A stretch of 64,000 nucleotides of DNA from Lactuca virosa (GCA_928212115.1 CAKMRJ010005745.1:214005499-214069498), one strand, 5' to 3'. Counted from the first letter of the stretch, positions 24,882 through 36,668 are shown. The notes: generated from the letters alone by a model not told the origin. Numbers and translations are program-made.

Positions 24882-25591
24882 GATTTGACCCCATAAGGCT
24901 AGATGGCCGCGAAATATTTCCATCTTTACGCTTAGACATGGCTAGAAGGAAGTCAAAAGCTCAAAAAGGGGCTAAATGAAAGACTTAATGAATGCATGAA
25001 GCCCTTAAACTCATAAAGTTGGCACCTTTATGCCAAAAGAGCTCATGAAGATCATAGATCTGAAAGAATAAACACTTGGGACTTCTACTTCCCCAAAAAC
25101 CACCCATCCATGGCTAAAAGCATACAATCTAACCCAAGAAGAGATCTAAGCAAATATTAAGTAAGGTTAGAACTTTGTACCCAAAATGTGCTAGAAGTGG
25201 AGCAGAGAATCAAGATCTGAATGCTCCTACTCGAACCATCACCTTGCACCAAGCTTCTCTTCCTTCAAAAAGCTTCAAACACACCAAAACACACCCACAA
25301 TGAGCTCACAGCAATCAAGGAGGCTCTAGGGTTAGGGGCTATGGAGGCTGGGAATGAGGCCAACACCTCGGACATAAGGTGTTTAAATCGGGTGCAAAAC
25401 GCTAAAATTAGGGTTTCTCAATTAGCGTCCAACTCGTCGAGTTCCCTTCACCAACTAGCCGAGTTGGTCCATAAAAACGTGCGACCCAAAAGCTTCCAAC
25501 TCGTCGAGTTTCCCACCATCAACTCGCTGAGTTGGTCCCTAGGAAAGGGGATTTATTTCCACAATTAATCGTCTAGAGTCCGGATGTTACA

Positions 25592-26459
25592 GATTCATTG
25601 GCCAGTGTAAGTCATATTAAGGCAACCAATGTACAAAGTATATGATATGGTTTCCCATTTTATCTACGTCTATGGGTTATAAGTCCACACTAGCAACATA
25701 ATTCACTACACCGCCTAGAATAGTCAAGTGTTGTCAAATACTCTGATCGATGATCCATACATACTTGCCTATTGTCTGATCTGGACCCACCATTTTTGGT
25801 CATCCAAAAAGATGAGGACTACTACACTCCGCTCTGATCTCACACTCTACCCCAGAATGAGACCTATTCGATAACAACTTATTTGGAACTAAGCACCCTT
25901 TATAAGTCTATAACTAACCCAGACTATAACTAAATGCAAAGCTAATTCCAACATATTTCTTAATAAGCGATACTATTATAGTATATAAATAACACAGAGT
26001 ATATTTAATACAATTAGCATTTAATAAATACTTCTATTAAATTATTCTCTTAAAAGCGGGTGATTCAAGGTTAGGGCAGCGCTCCGCCTTAACACATTAT
26101 CCGTTCAAAAGACCTAGATAAAATGGCACTAACTCTTAGTCTATTTTCATATTCCTTGTGACTATAGTAATGATAGTCTAGATTCCTCATTAATCTCAAT
26201 GTCTACATCAAGATCTATCAAATAAGGAATAAACAAGAATGATCATATCAGAGGTAGGGTCCGTTTGGTATACATAGTATACTGTTTGGAAAGTTCACTT
26301 TAAACATCTCACTAAATCTAACCTAGACATCACTCCCGTAAGTAGATCAATCGGTATTTTGAATTGGAATCATTGACAAATCTTATTTATAGGTTCATAT
26401 TAACGACTATGACTATAAATATAAGTTACACTTAAATTAGGACAAGTGCAACTTAACTT
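25592..26459. other. Flanking DNA right of element A, no gene
   Basis: Begins with gattc, the right target duplication of A. The rest is AT-rich and holds no convincing frame or repeat end. Confidence 0.5.
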
Positions 26460-27283
26460 ATAGAGCTTTCTAACAAGAACCGGTAATTGTGCGGGTAGAA
26501 CTCTGACTCGGGAGCTTCTATTTCTCCGCCTCTCTGATGCCATAGGGCCTCGCTAAAGTGGTCGGGAACTAAAGAGTAAAGGGGATAAGGGGTTGGACCG
26601 AATTCCAGAGGATTCAGAGTAAAAGGGTGAGAAATGAGATTGGAAAACACACTATATATAGCTGAAAATGGGAGGGCGTGTCGCAGCCTTTGTCTAGGCG
26701 TGCCATGTCCTTGGTTGGGTTGCTGAAGTGGCACCATTCAATCGTTGACACGTGGCAAGTTTTGGGTGGGGCTGCGTCGGCTGTCAGAGACGCGCCGCGC
26801 CACTTGTCTGCAGGTGCGAAAATTTGTTTTTTTTTCAAAAATTCATAACTTCTTCATACGAGCTCCGTTTTCGATATTTTTTATATTCACGCGTAGCTAT
26901 CAACGAATAATACCACTTTCGTTTAGACTATGTATGCTAAATCTAAATTTATTTTTAAAATTATTTTTAATAGGCTTAGACTGTTAAAGTTTGTATAAAA
27001 ATAATAACTTTCTCATATGTCTTCCATTCTCGACTGTATTTATATTGACGAGATCTCCAACTCTCGTTTAGATTGTTTTTCCTAAAAATCGAGCGATTTT
27101 GATTTCGGTTTCTGAATCACACACTGTACTGATCACTTTTATGAATAGTATGACTTTTGTTTAGATTATTTATCCTAAATAATCTTTTTTTAATATCCAT
27201 TTTTGTCCTATTTATTACGTTTCGACGTAAGTTTTTACATAGATATCATATACACCTAATATCTATAAAATTCATATAAACAC

Positions 27284-27361
<78 letters not shown>

Positions 27362-27446
27362 TTTATTTATTAATAGAAGATTTCAATCGTCGAACGACAA
27401 ACATACAGATTTATAACTATGTCTAGCGATAAACGAGTGCGTTACA
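26460..27446 (-). repeat. LTR-like remnant, related to the solo LTR at 37879-40068
   Basis: The stretch 'ttcataacttcttcatacgag' with 'ctccgttttcga', the repeated 'ctctcgtttaga' blocks and the end GCGTTACA (27439-27446) match 39390-40068 closely in order. A TATA-like TATATATAG lies on the minus strand near 26653. The other end of the repeat was not found, so this may be a truncated solo LTR. The small minus-strand frames at 26453-26838 belong to it and are not genes. Confidence 0.6.
27284..27353. repeat. (TA)n microsatellite
   Basis: About 70 bases of uninterrupted TA inside the LTR-like remnant. Confidence 0.92.
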
Positions 27447-27707
27447 GGCTTCATCACTCTCCATCATAAGGTAATTTTAAACCTTTCTTGTTGGTTAAAT
27501 TATTTACTTATAATGCTTGAATATGGCCTATAGAATAGATTATGGTGATTTGATCTTATTTTTCTTCCGTTGTGAGTCGAGTCTGATTTATGTTATTGTA
27601 AACAAACATCATAACCAGGTATCAGATTCATATGTTCATTATTATTAGTATTAGAAATTGATTTTGACTTGTTAGATGGTGTATAACACATGTGAAAATT
27701 ATATGGG

Positions 27708-27712
<5 letters not shown>

Positions 27713-27765
<53 letters not shown>
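27713..27765. repeat. (TA)n microsatellite
   Basis: About 53 bases of uninterrupted TA. Confidence 0.92.
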
Positions 27766-27768
<3 letters not shown>

Positions 27769-29806
27769 TTTTGAAAACCCTAGTTTTCGAATATTAAAAT
27801 AATATTTTTTTTTCTTATTTTTGATTTTTTAACAATAAAAAATGTGTTTTATGCTAAAATCATTTTTCTAACTTCAAGGTGTTTGAATTTGTTAATTCTT
27901 CTTAATTTTAATTCTATAATTGTTTTGTTATTGGATGTTTTTTTTTAATTTACAGTAAAATATTTATCGTGTTTATATGTTTATGTATTTGAAGTTATTT
28001 TTATTGACAGTATAACATATAAATAAGAATTTATTAAATGTAAATTGTTTTGTCATAAAATTTTATCAAAATATTGTTTTACTTAGTTATAAGAATGTTT
28101 GCTCATTGTATAGACCCAATAGTGTATTTCTTCAACATGACATATTATATGATGCCTTCCGTTGCTTCTTCACTTTCCTTGTAATATAATTTCATTATCA
28201 TATAGTCATAATTATACCGGACAAATGATACACAACATGAGTTTTACGTGTCTAGATTTTAGAAATTCTTGTTTCGTGACTATTCGTGTCGAGAAAAATT
28301 CTAAATTTGTATTTTGTATCTTACACGTGTCAAACACGAATTTACATGTTTAAACATGTATAAGCACACATTAAATTTGTGTGACACGCGACATATATAT
28401 ACATGTATAGTCGCGAGACACACTACACATACATACACGTATAAAAACATATACACACAAATTAAATGCGTGTTTTCCTAGCTTAAAAATTGTATTAGAC
28501 AATATGTGTCTAAAAACGTGTAAATCCGTATTTTCATGTTTCACAGTTAAGACATGTCTATTCGTGTCATGTCATATGTCATACGGATTAACATGTTTCG
28601 TGTTCGTGTTTGATACCCAAAACATATTTTACAATTTGTGAGATGTTCGTGTTTCACACATTTATATCGTGTAAATTCATGTCTGACAAATATATGCGAC
28701 ATAGAAACAAAAAATGTTTGGTCTAGTCATAAAAGATGATTAAATTAGATAAGAAATGTATTATATTAAAATATAAGCCAGTAAATACGGGATTCAATCA
28801 AACAAATACCATGGATGTTGAAGTCTTTGAGGCTTTCCACTCGGGCATCAAGTGTGGATGGCGAATTTTGTGGGACTCGAGCATTATAGTTTGTCCTTAG
28901 ATTGACCTAGTTTTTTTTTTTCTGTGTTGTGTCACCAAGAAAAATACATAGTACTCAAGTGATGCTTACTATTCCTTACATATAGTGGTGTTTAGGTTCA
29001 ATATGTTGCCTAAATTCTGAATAATTCTACTTTAGAATATCACAAATTTGTTAAAAGAATTAACTAATTAATATGCAGGTAATATTTGACAAATGATCTC
29101 AGGTAGTATGAAACTTTTGAAAAATATACCTTATAAAAGTGTTTTATAAATATTTTGAAGGGTTTTAAGACAAGTATTGTAAAAAAAATCCAAATCACAA
29201 AAAGGGTTTATAAAGTCTTATAAACATTTTAAAAGTGAATTTATCAACAGAAAAAAAGAAAATGACATTTAACAAAAGTATTTTATAAGGGTTTTCCATA
29301 TTTAATTTTAAAAATATTTTAATATAAAATTTTCAAAATGAAAGTTAAAATAATATTTGACAAAATCAAAAGTTATAAGAATTTTGATATACATTTTCAA
29401 AGAGTTTTAAAATAATTTTGTCAAAATAAAATTTTTATGTAAAAGAAACAAAAACTTGTTTGAAAATATAAATGATACACTACTCATTTAAAATACACAT
29501 TTATTCTACTGATCTTCATACATGGGAAAGTGCATTAGTCAAACGTGTAAGTTATTAGTACGGTGAAGTGAAGTTCTTGATACCCGAGACTCTTGGGTTG
29601 GATGACACATACGTTTAATTTGTCGATTTACAGTCTTGGATTGTGATCTACAACAATCACGTCACAAAAAAAGATAAATTTAGAGGGATTATACATGCCA
29701 AACATTAAATTCATTAAATACCAAAGAATCCGGAACAAATCTAATAGTTACATGGTGAGTACATTTAGTAAAAACCTTTACCTACCTAAATAACTTTCTT
29801 TTGTGA
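27766..29806. other. AT-rich DNA with short inverted motifs, no gene
   Basis: From about 28240 to 28690 the words CGTGT, ACACG and ACATG recur in both orientations, as in some plant MITE-like repeats. From 29100 to 29470 variants of TTTTATAA and TTTTAAAA recur. No terminal repeat, target duplication or coding frame could be fixed. Confidence 0.5.
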
Positions 29807-29815
29807 TTACGGAAA

Positions 29816-31256
29816 GGGAAAATGACTTATCAAGGTAATTAATTTTTCAGTATGTTTACATCTGGGTAACTATCTTTTTTTTGTACACATCTAGGTAACA
29901 AACTTGTTGGAAGTGTTCACATATGACCATTATGACCTGCTGTAGCAGGTTACATCCTAGATGTGAACACTTTCAACAAGTTCGTTACCTAGATGTGTAC
30001 AAAAAAAGTAGTTACCCAAATATAAACAAAACGAAAAGTAAGAGTAAATTACACGAATGGTCCATGTGGTTTCGGGGAATTTGTGTTTTTGGTCCCTAAC
30101 TTATTTTTTTAACTCGGATGGTCCCTACTGTTTATTTTTGTTGCACGTTTGGTCCCTGTCTTACCTAAAAAGACTATTGTGCCCTTATTAATTTATTTTT
30201 TAGTTAATTTTATTATTTATGTATTTATTTTTTATATATTTAAAAAAATTAATAGACCCTACATATTTGTATCTCCTCACCGTAAACATGAAAATACATT
30301 TGAGAAATTTAATTTGGGTCTCACCGGTCACTATCCTATCTCTCATACTCCTCAACTTCTATTTTTTTTTCCATCTTTAGTGACATTGACGTCTTCACCA
30401 TGCTTCTTTTTTTGGTCGTTCAACTCTGGCGAACCAACACCATAACCCACTGTCTCTTCATCTTTAGTGGGTTCACTGGGTTGTGGTGTTAATTCGACGG
30501 AGTTGAAGGACGGAAAAAAGAAGGGATGGTGAAGACGTCAATATCACTAAAGATGAAAAATAAATAGAAGTTGAGGAGGATGAGAGATGTGACGGTGAGG
30601 AGATACAGATATGTAGGGTCTATTAATTTTTTTTAAATATATAAAGAATAAATACACAAATAAGAAAATTAATTAAAAAAAATTAATTAATAAGGGCACA
30701 ATAGTCTTTTTAGGTAAAACAGAGACCAAACGCATAACAAAAATAAACAGTAGGGATCATCAGAGTTAAAAAAAATAAATTAATTAAAAAATAAACAGTA
30801 GGGATCATCCGAGGAGATACAGAAATGTGGGGTCTATTAATTTTTTTAAATATATAAAAAATAAATATATAAATAAGAAAATTAATTAAAAAATAAATTA
30901 ATAAGAGCACAATAGTCTTTTTATGTAAGAGAGGGACCAAACGCGCAACAAAAATAAATAGTAGGGGACAATCCGAGTTAAAAAAATAAGTTAGGGACCA
31001 AAAACACAAATTCCTCCAAATCACAGGGACCATTCGTGTAATTTACTCTTATTTGGGTAACTATTTTTTTTGTATACATCTAGGTAACGAACTTGTCAAA
31101 AGTGTTCACATCTAGGATGTAACCTGCTACAGCAGGTCATAATGGTCATATGTGAACACTTCCAACAAGTTTGTTACCTAGATGTGTACAAAAAAAAGAT
31201 AGTTACCCAGATGTGAACATACTGAAAAGTTAATTACCTTGATAAGTCATTTTCCC
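29816..31256. mobile_element. Foldback / Mutator-type non-autonomous element with an inner palindromic element
   Basis: The ends are inverted repeats (GGGAAAATGACTTATCAAGG at 29816 and its complement ending at 31256), flanked by an exact nine-base duplication TTACGGAAA (29807-29815 and 31257-31265). A nine-base duplication and long TIRs fit the Mutator superfamily. Each arm of about 210 bp is itself a near-palindrome centred on CCTGCTGTAGCAGG or its equivalent (about 29940 and 31125). The middle is a second palindromic element. No protein is encoded. Confidence 0.82.
30039..31051. mobile_element. Inner palindromic element
   Basis: Ends are AGTAAATTACACGAATGG and its reverse complement. Homology between the arms continues inward to a centre near 30468, so almost the whole element is one inverted repeat. 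The right arm holds a duplication: the block from 'gtggggtctattaatt' to 'cagtagggatcat' occurs twice, around 30615-30760 and 30830-30970. No target duplication was seen at its ends. The frames at 30149-30445 and 30710-31033 are the two arms read in opposite directions, not genes. Confidence 0.7.
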
Positions 31257-31521
31257 TTACGGAAAACCTCTTCACAATTAGATGTGAAATATAGATCTTA
31301 TACTTTTTATAAAATATTTTATGGGTAATTTATTTATTTGGGAATATTATCATATTACTAATAAAATGGTTTAATTTTTATAGATTTATTAAAACGCAAA
31401 CTCTTATGTTTCACATATTGTACTGCTTCATCTCTTCAATTATGAAAAGCTTACGAAGACCAACTATACTTAATGGATCCTTTATCTGAGACATGTACTC
31501 AAACTCCATAAAAAGTTTTAT

Positions 31522-31606
31522 ATGATTGAAAAACTGATGCCCATGAATTCACCAGCCAATCCTGATAGAATTGTTGCTTATGAGTATGACTCAAAGGATT
31601 TTGTTT
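31522..31606 (+). pseudogene. Possible Copia gag fragment, left of the MULE
   Basis: A short frame just left of the MULE has the spacing and composition of the N-terminal part of a Copia gag. Its continuation lies beyond the MULE at 36669-36846. The family call is inference from a short, degraded sequence. Confidence 0.35.
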
Positions 31607-31615
31607 TTCTATATG

Positions 31616-31810
31616 GACAAAACTGCAAATTTGGTCCTTGTGGTTTGTCAAAACCTTTAGATAAGGTCCAAAAAGTTTCCAACTTGCACCGAAGGTGCAA
31701 AATCAAGTTTTCATGGGTTTTTAGTCCATTCCCGTCATTGTCCGTTTGTTTGGAGCTGTTAATGTCATCACGTGCCCTCCATGTGAGGGCATTTTGGTCA
31801 TTTTAGGTCC
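31616..31810 (+). repeat. Left TIR of the MULE
   Basis: Begins GACAAAACTGCAAATTTGG and ends at TTTTAGGTCC. It is complementary to 36465-36659 over its length with a few percent mismatches and small indels. Confidence 0.93.
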
Positions 31811-31937
31811 TAGCCTCCGTTGCCGCCACTTCAATTAATAAGATTGCAGACTGTACTTCACTCCTTCGTCTTCTACTCATACCTCATTTAGCCAGACGCA
31901 AAAACCCTAACCATTGTCTGAGAATCGGCTTGTGTTC

Positions 31938-34900
31938 ATGCTTTTGAAAATGTGGGCACATAGAAATGTTGGAGAGAATGTTAACGTTCAAGAAGTTTAT
32001 GGTAAGATTCAAACTTTGAAAAAACTTCGAAAAACTCTGTATTTGATGATCAAGCTTCAAACTTTGAAAAACTCTAACAATCGTCTCTTTCTGTTTTGAA
32101 GATGGTTACCCCAACATATTCTCTATTGAACTTCATCACGGAGGGAGTTTCACAAAGTTTCCAAATATCAGGTATATTAATGGGCAAGTAAGGTACTTTG
32201 ATGTTGTCGACATTGATGAATTTTCTGTTCATGAACTAGACTTGATGATGAGAGAATTAGGGTATGATGGTACTGAAATCATGTATTACCATTTCCGTTT
32301 GCCTAATGAAGGATTTGACTTTGGACTCCGAGCATTAGGTAACGATGATGATGTGCGTAATCTATCACGGTATGTTACCCATAACAAAATGATTAAAGTG
32401 TACATAGAGCATGGTCAAACGAACTTGCTTACATATTTTATGTCCCGAACTGGTCCAAGAAGGGTTATAATAGAAGACATGGACAATCACGATCCTCTTA
32501 GACCCTCATCACCTGTAGTTGCTCATAAAGTGGTAACTCCAATCCAAATTGATGTTGGTGAGGGTGATTTAGGGTTAGCATTAACCTTACACAAATCAGC
32601 AACACCTGAATTTAGTAGGTCTAAAGGTTGGAAACATAGTAAAGGGGCATCATCTTGTAGTAGAAAACTTAACTTGGATTGGGAAGGTGGTGAAAAAACA
32701 ATGGCAAGTGGTGAAGTTGATACAGGTAAGGATGTTGAGCCAATGCATCCTGAATTTGTTGTAGTTGATGCAGAAAAAGAGTTAAACAAAGAGATTGATG
32801 TGAATGAAGAACTTGACATGAACAAATCCAATGGTGAGGGTGTAGAAGGATTTGCAGATGAGGGGTATAGAGTTGTCATGGATAATGATCCTCAAGGAGT
32901 CAATGAATTTTCAACTAACATCAACATAGATGATGAGTTAATGAGAAACTTTCAACCTTTTGAAGGGTTTGAAGACCAAGATAGCATCCCATTTAATGGG
33001 TTTGAAGGCCAAGATAATATTCCTTTCAATGATGAGTGGAGACAAGAGGAGCCTGATGACATTGAGTTTGAGAATCAAAACAGTGAAGATGAAGATAGTG
33101 ACTTTATGATTGATGAGGAAAACATAATTGAAGATGTTGAAGTTGACATGGAGGATTTCAATCTAAATATTGATACAGAAGCAGAGTTCACTGGATGTCA
33201 AAGTTTGGGTGGTCAAAGAAATGAAGATAGTGATGAAGAAGAGGATGTGGAGGTAATTGATAATGACGAGTGGGATTCACTAAGTGATGACTCAGGGGAC
33301 AACATGAAAAGAAGAGAAATGATCAAAGAGTTGGGGAAACAAACATTATGTTATGCTGGTGAGGTGCACAAGGTAGCTTTTCATATTGGGCAGAAATATA
33401 AAGCCAATAAAGAATTGAAAGATAAAGTCGACCTGCATGCTTTAGAGACAAGGAGGAATATCTCATTCACAAAAAATGACAAGAGTAGATTAACACCTGT
33501 TTGTGATGGAACTGTAGTTGTAAATGCAAGTGGGGTAGGTGGACCTACCTCTGGGAAAAAGGTAAAGGGTAAAGATGTAAACTCAGATAAAGTTAAATGC
33601 ACATGGAAACTTCATGCATCTAGGTCAAGTGAACATGACTATTGGTTTATTAAGACCTATAATCAGAAACACATCTGACTCCAAACACGAAAAATCAGAT
33701 CTTGCACAGCAACATTTCTTTCCAAACAAATTATGGATCAGATTGAAGCTAATCCTAGCCTGCCTGTTCGTGCCGTACAAGAGAAACTCCAATCAACATA
33801 TGGAGTTAGTATTTCAGAAGAGAAAGCATTTAGGGCAAAAGCGTTTGCCACCAAAAATGTTGCAGGAGATTATGTAAAGCAATATGCAGCTTTGAGAGAG
33901 TATGTACTAGAGCTACAAAAGACAAACGAAGGTACAAATGTAAAGATTGATGTGGTTTCTAAACCTGTGGTTTCATCCCCAACCAGGCAATTCAAAAGGA
34001 TATACGTGTGTTTAGGTCCTTTAAAGAAAGGATTTAAGGCAGGGTTGAGAGAATTTTTAGGCTTAGATGGAGCCTTCATGAAGGGACCTTTCCCAGGTCA
34101 AATACTAAGTGCAGTTGGTGTTGATTCCAACAATGGAACCTACCCATTGGCATATGTTGTTGTTGAAAGTGAAAACACTTCAAGTTGGAAATGGTTTCTT
34201 CAGTGTCTTGCAGAAGATCTTGACTTGTATTCAAATTCCAACTTCACCTTTATCAATGATAGACAGAAGGTACTATAGTTACATATAATATTGCATACTA
34301 GGTTTCATTACAGACTAATGCTAATTACTTATTTTGTTTTGGTGAAAACAGGGTCTTCTACCAGCCATAGAACAATTGTTTCCTAATGTATAACACATGT
34401 TCTGTATTAAACACATATACCAGAACATGAGGAAGTTATTTAAGACTACAGAGTACAAGGAGTATTTTTGGAGGTGTACTACAGCCACCACCATACTAGA
34501 GTTTGAAGCTGTAATGGTAGAGCTAAGGAATTATGACATAGAAGCATATCAGTGACTCTTGAAAATCCCTCCACATCATTGGGCTAGAAGCCATTTTTCA
34601 GGTATTTTCTCAATTTGTTGTCTTATTTTTTATTATAGTATATATATACACTAACTGTTATTTTGTTAATGAACTACTAGGAAGGGCAATTTCAGACATG
34701 TTATTGAATAACCTTTGTGAAGTGTTCAATAGCAAACTTGTGAAAGGGAGAGACAAACCCATTATCATTTGTTTGGATTTTATCAGAGAGTACCTTATGA
34801 AGAGAGTATGCAATGTGATGAAGGCGTTAAACAAGTGTCAAGGTCCACTAACTCCAACTGGTACTAGGATATTGGAAGCAAACACAATACTTGCTAGTAA

Positions 34901-35429
34901 GTATCATGCACGATGGAATGGGGGACAAAAGTATCAGGTTAAAGGTCCATGGAATGATCAACATGTGGTGGACATGGAGAAAAGGGAGTGTAGTTGTAGA
35001 AAGTGGGAGCTTACTGGAATTCCTTGCAAGCATGCAATTGCAAGCCTAAATGAAATGGCAGACAATAATGAAAAGGTGGGAGAACTATACACCTATGTGC
35101 ATGAGGTGTATTGGATTGATACATGGAAAGAGATGTACTCCTTCAAGGTGGATCCTCTCAAAGGTAGAGCTATGGGGCCTAAGAGTGACTGCCCAACAAC
35201 TCTTGTGCCTCCACCACACAACAAAGCTATAGGCAGGCCAAAAAAGAAAAGGAGGATTACAGCAGAGGAAAGGATTGAAATCCAGCAACGTAAGAGGCAA
35301 GCAAACAGTCAAAGTCAAAATGATAATGAAACTCAATCACTGAGCAGGAAGTTTTTGACTGTGACATGTAGTAAGTGTAAGCAAAAGGGTCACAATGCCA
35401 GGACCTGCAAGGCCAAAGATGGGAATTGA
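31938..35429 (+). pseudogene. MULE transposase gene, four exons, three premature stops
   Basis: Exons 31938-32001, 32102-34269, 34352-34601 and 34681-35429, all with GT-AG introns (100, 82 and 79 bp), sum to 3231 bp, an exact multiple of three, or 1076 residues. The start may instead be the in-frame methionine at 31950. In order it has a PB1-like N-terminal region (DGYPNIFSIELHHGG), a long acidic linker (about 32750-33290), the MuDR N-terminal zinc-binding region (about 33560-33670), the MULE DDE core (LDGAFMKGPFPG near 34065, INDRQK at 34252), a SWIM zinc finger (CSCRKWELTGIPCKHAIA near 34990-35045) and a C-terminal CCHC knuckle (CSKCKQKGHNARTC near 35370-35410). The protein would cut and join the element's ends in the nucleus. 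Stops interrupt it at 33676-33678 (TGA), 34391-34393 (TAA) and 34553-34555 (TGA); the frame is otherwise kept. Confidence 0.88.
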
Positions 35430-35972
35430 TGTTTAAGTACTTAAGTTGTTTATGTTTGTGAAGACTTGCTAATGCACTTTAGTTGGTACTTTGATGCCTT
35501 TTTTTGGTTCCATTTTGATAATGTACTTTGATGCCCTTTTATGGAACAATGTACTCCAATGTTTTGGTAATGTACTTTAATGCCCTTTGTTGGTAATGAT
35601 TGTGTTTTGGCATTAATCTGTTGTGGTGCCCTTTTGGTAATGTAGTTTGTTATTGGTTTATTTTGTATTGTCAAAGCATGAAGATGTTATGGAAATGCAC
35701 TTAATATATGCATGTAAAACCATTACAATTGCATATTCAAGTGTAGAGAAAAACCATTACACTTGCATATCATGTCAAGATAAAACCTTCACAATTTCAT
35801 ATTCATAAAAAGATAAAACCATTACACTTCCCATTGTCATAAAAGCATTACATATCCAATGATCCAAAAGACAACACTTACAACATATATAAACCACAAT
35901 TAAACCTTCTAGCACAAAAAGACAACATCTTCAAGTGGTTATTACCAACAAAAAAGCCCTAAACTTTAATTC
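35430..35972. repeat. Spacer between the two MULE genes with short direct repeats
   Basis: Several copies of 'gtactttgatgcccttt' and 'ggtaatgtact' occur from 35480 to 35650, and of 'aaaaccattacacttgcata' from 35715 to 35830. They lie where the two convergent transcripts end. Confidence 0.6.
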
Positions 35973-36317
35973 TTAATTCCAAAACAACACAAACAACAGA
36001 AACAAGACCCACGAGGCAAGAAAACACATCGTCAGCTGACCCACTTCAACCTCATACCTATTCATTGTTCTCAACAGTCCTGGTATGATAACAGTTGATC
36101 TTTGACACATAGGGGGATCGACCCACCCCAAAAATCTACATCTGGATCCCTACAAGAATACATTAAAGTAGAAGAGTTATTGCATAACTACCGAAATATC
36201 ATAACCTAATATGAGTTTGCTTACCATTTTAGGGCATGCATAGAAACGACGACCAGGGTTTCGTGAGGTCCATGAGGTTCGCACAACAGCAACATTCCCA
36301 CAGAAGCAGAGCACCAT
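35973..36317 (-). CDS. Small GRF-type zinc-finger protein with C-terminal hydrophobic segment, in the MULE
   Basis: Two exons on the minus strand: 36317-36225 (31 codons) and 36149-35973 (58 codons plus stop), joined by a 75-bp intron with GTAAGC at its start and TTGTAG at its end, phase 0. The 89-residue product has CFCG at residues 4-7, NPGRRFYACPK at 20-30 and a fourth cysteine at 35, the spacing of a GRF zinc finger (a single-stranded nucleic-acid-binding fold), then WVDPPMCQRS and a hydrophobic stretch from about residue 72 to the end (FLASWVLFLLFVLFW). Plant GRF proteins of this compact, tail-anchored type are a known family. No stop or frameshift is seen, unlike the transposase. Each exon is too short to stand out as a long frame. 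A role in transposition is only inferred from position. Confidence 0.75.
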
Positions 36318-36464
36318 TTTGAAGCTCGTAGCAGTAGAAGTAGATGAGAGACGAAGAAGAAGAACACCTTTGTGGCTGCTTCTCTGTAAATCAAAATGAA
36401 GAAGAAGAAGGGGATTGCGTATGAGTATGTATATAAAGGAGAAATATGATATTATTTAAAATAA

Positions 36465-36659
36465 GGACCTAAAATGACCAAAATGCCCTTACATGGAGGG
36501 CACGTGAAGGCATTAACTGCTCCAAACAAACGGACAATGACGGAATGGACTAAAAACCCATGAAAACCTTGATTTTGGACCTTCGGTGCAAGCTGGAAAC
36601 TTTTTGGACCTCATCCAAAGGTTTTGGCAAACCACAAGGACCAAATTTGCAGTTTTGTC
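36465..36659 (-). repeat. Right TIR of the MULE
   Basis: Reverse complement of 31616-31810. The GRF gene starts about 150 bp inside it, so the promoter of that gene is in or next to the TIR. Confidence 0.93.
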
Positions 36660-36668
36660 TTCTATATG

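Larger units (their letters stand above)
2937..25591 (-). mobile_element. Ty3/Gypsy LTR retrotransposon A, carrying two nested Copia insertions
   Basis: Both ends are the same long repeat (TGTAACATCCC...GTGTTACA), flanked by gagtc (2932-2936) and gattc (25592-25596), a five-base target duplication with one mismatch. Orientation is minus: a purine-rich tract, AAGTGGGGGAGAGT on the minus strand, abuts the LTR at 5087, and a primer-binding site like TGGTATAAGAGC abuts the other LTR at 15724. The interior holds a broken gag with two zinc knuckles but no recognisable protease, reverse transcriptase or integrase. Without the nested elements the interior is only about 3.9 kb, so this copy is deleted or belongs to a non-autonomous family. 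The zinc-knuckle style suggests the Tekay/Del group, which is inference. Confidence 0.85.
15724..25591 (-). repeat. 5' LTR of element A, split by E2
   Basis: The LTR runs 15724-17136 and resumes at 24887-25591; taking out E2 and one target duplication leaves about 2118 bp, close to the 2151 bp of the other copy. It begins TGTAACATCCC and ends GGATGTTACA. Confidence 0.88.
31616..36659 (+). mobile_element. Mutator-like transposable element (MULE)
   Basis: 5044 bp bounded by inverted repeats of about 195 bp (31616-31810 and 36465-36659) and an exact nine-base target duplication TTCTATATG (31607-31615 and 36660-36668). It encodes a MULE transposase on the plus strand and a small GRF-type zinc-finger gene on the minus strand, placed convergently. 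The transposase carries three premature stops, so this copy should be unable to move itself, although its ends look mobilisable. Confidence 0.95.

Noticed and set aside
30149..31033. Two similar 100-codon frames as a gene pair
   Set aside because: They are the two arms of the inner palindrome read in opposite directions and consist of low-complexity hydrophobic residues.
32523..32879. Minus-strand 118-codon frame over the transposase
   Set aside because: It is the complement of the acidic linker of the transposase; the plus-strand frame continues with splice sites and known domains.
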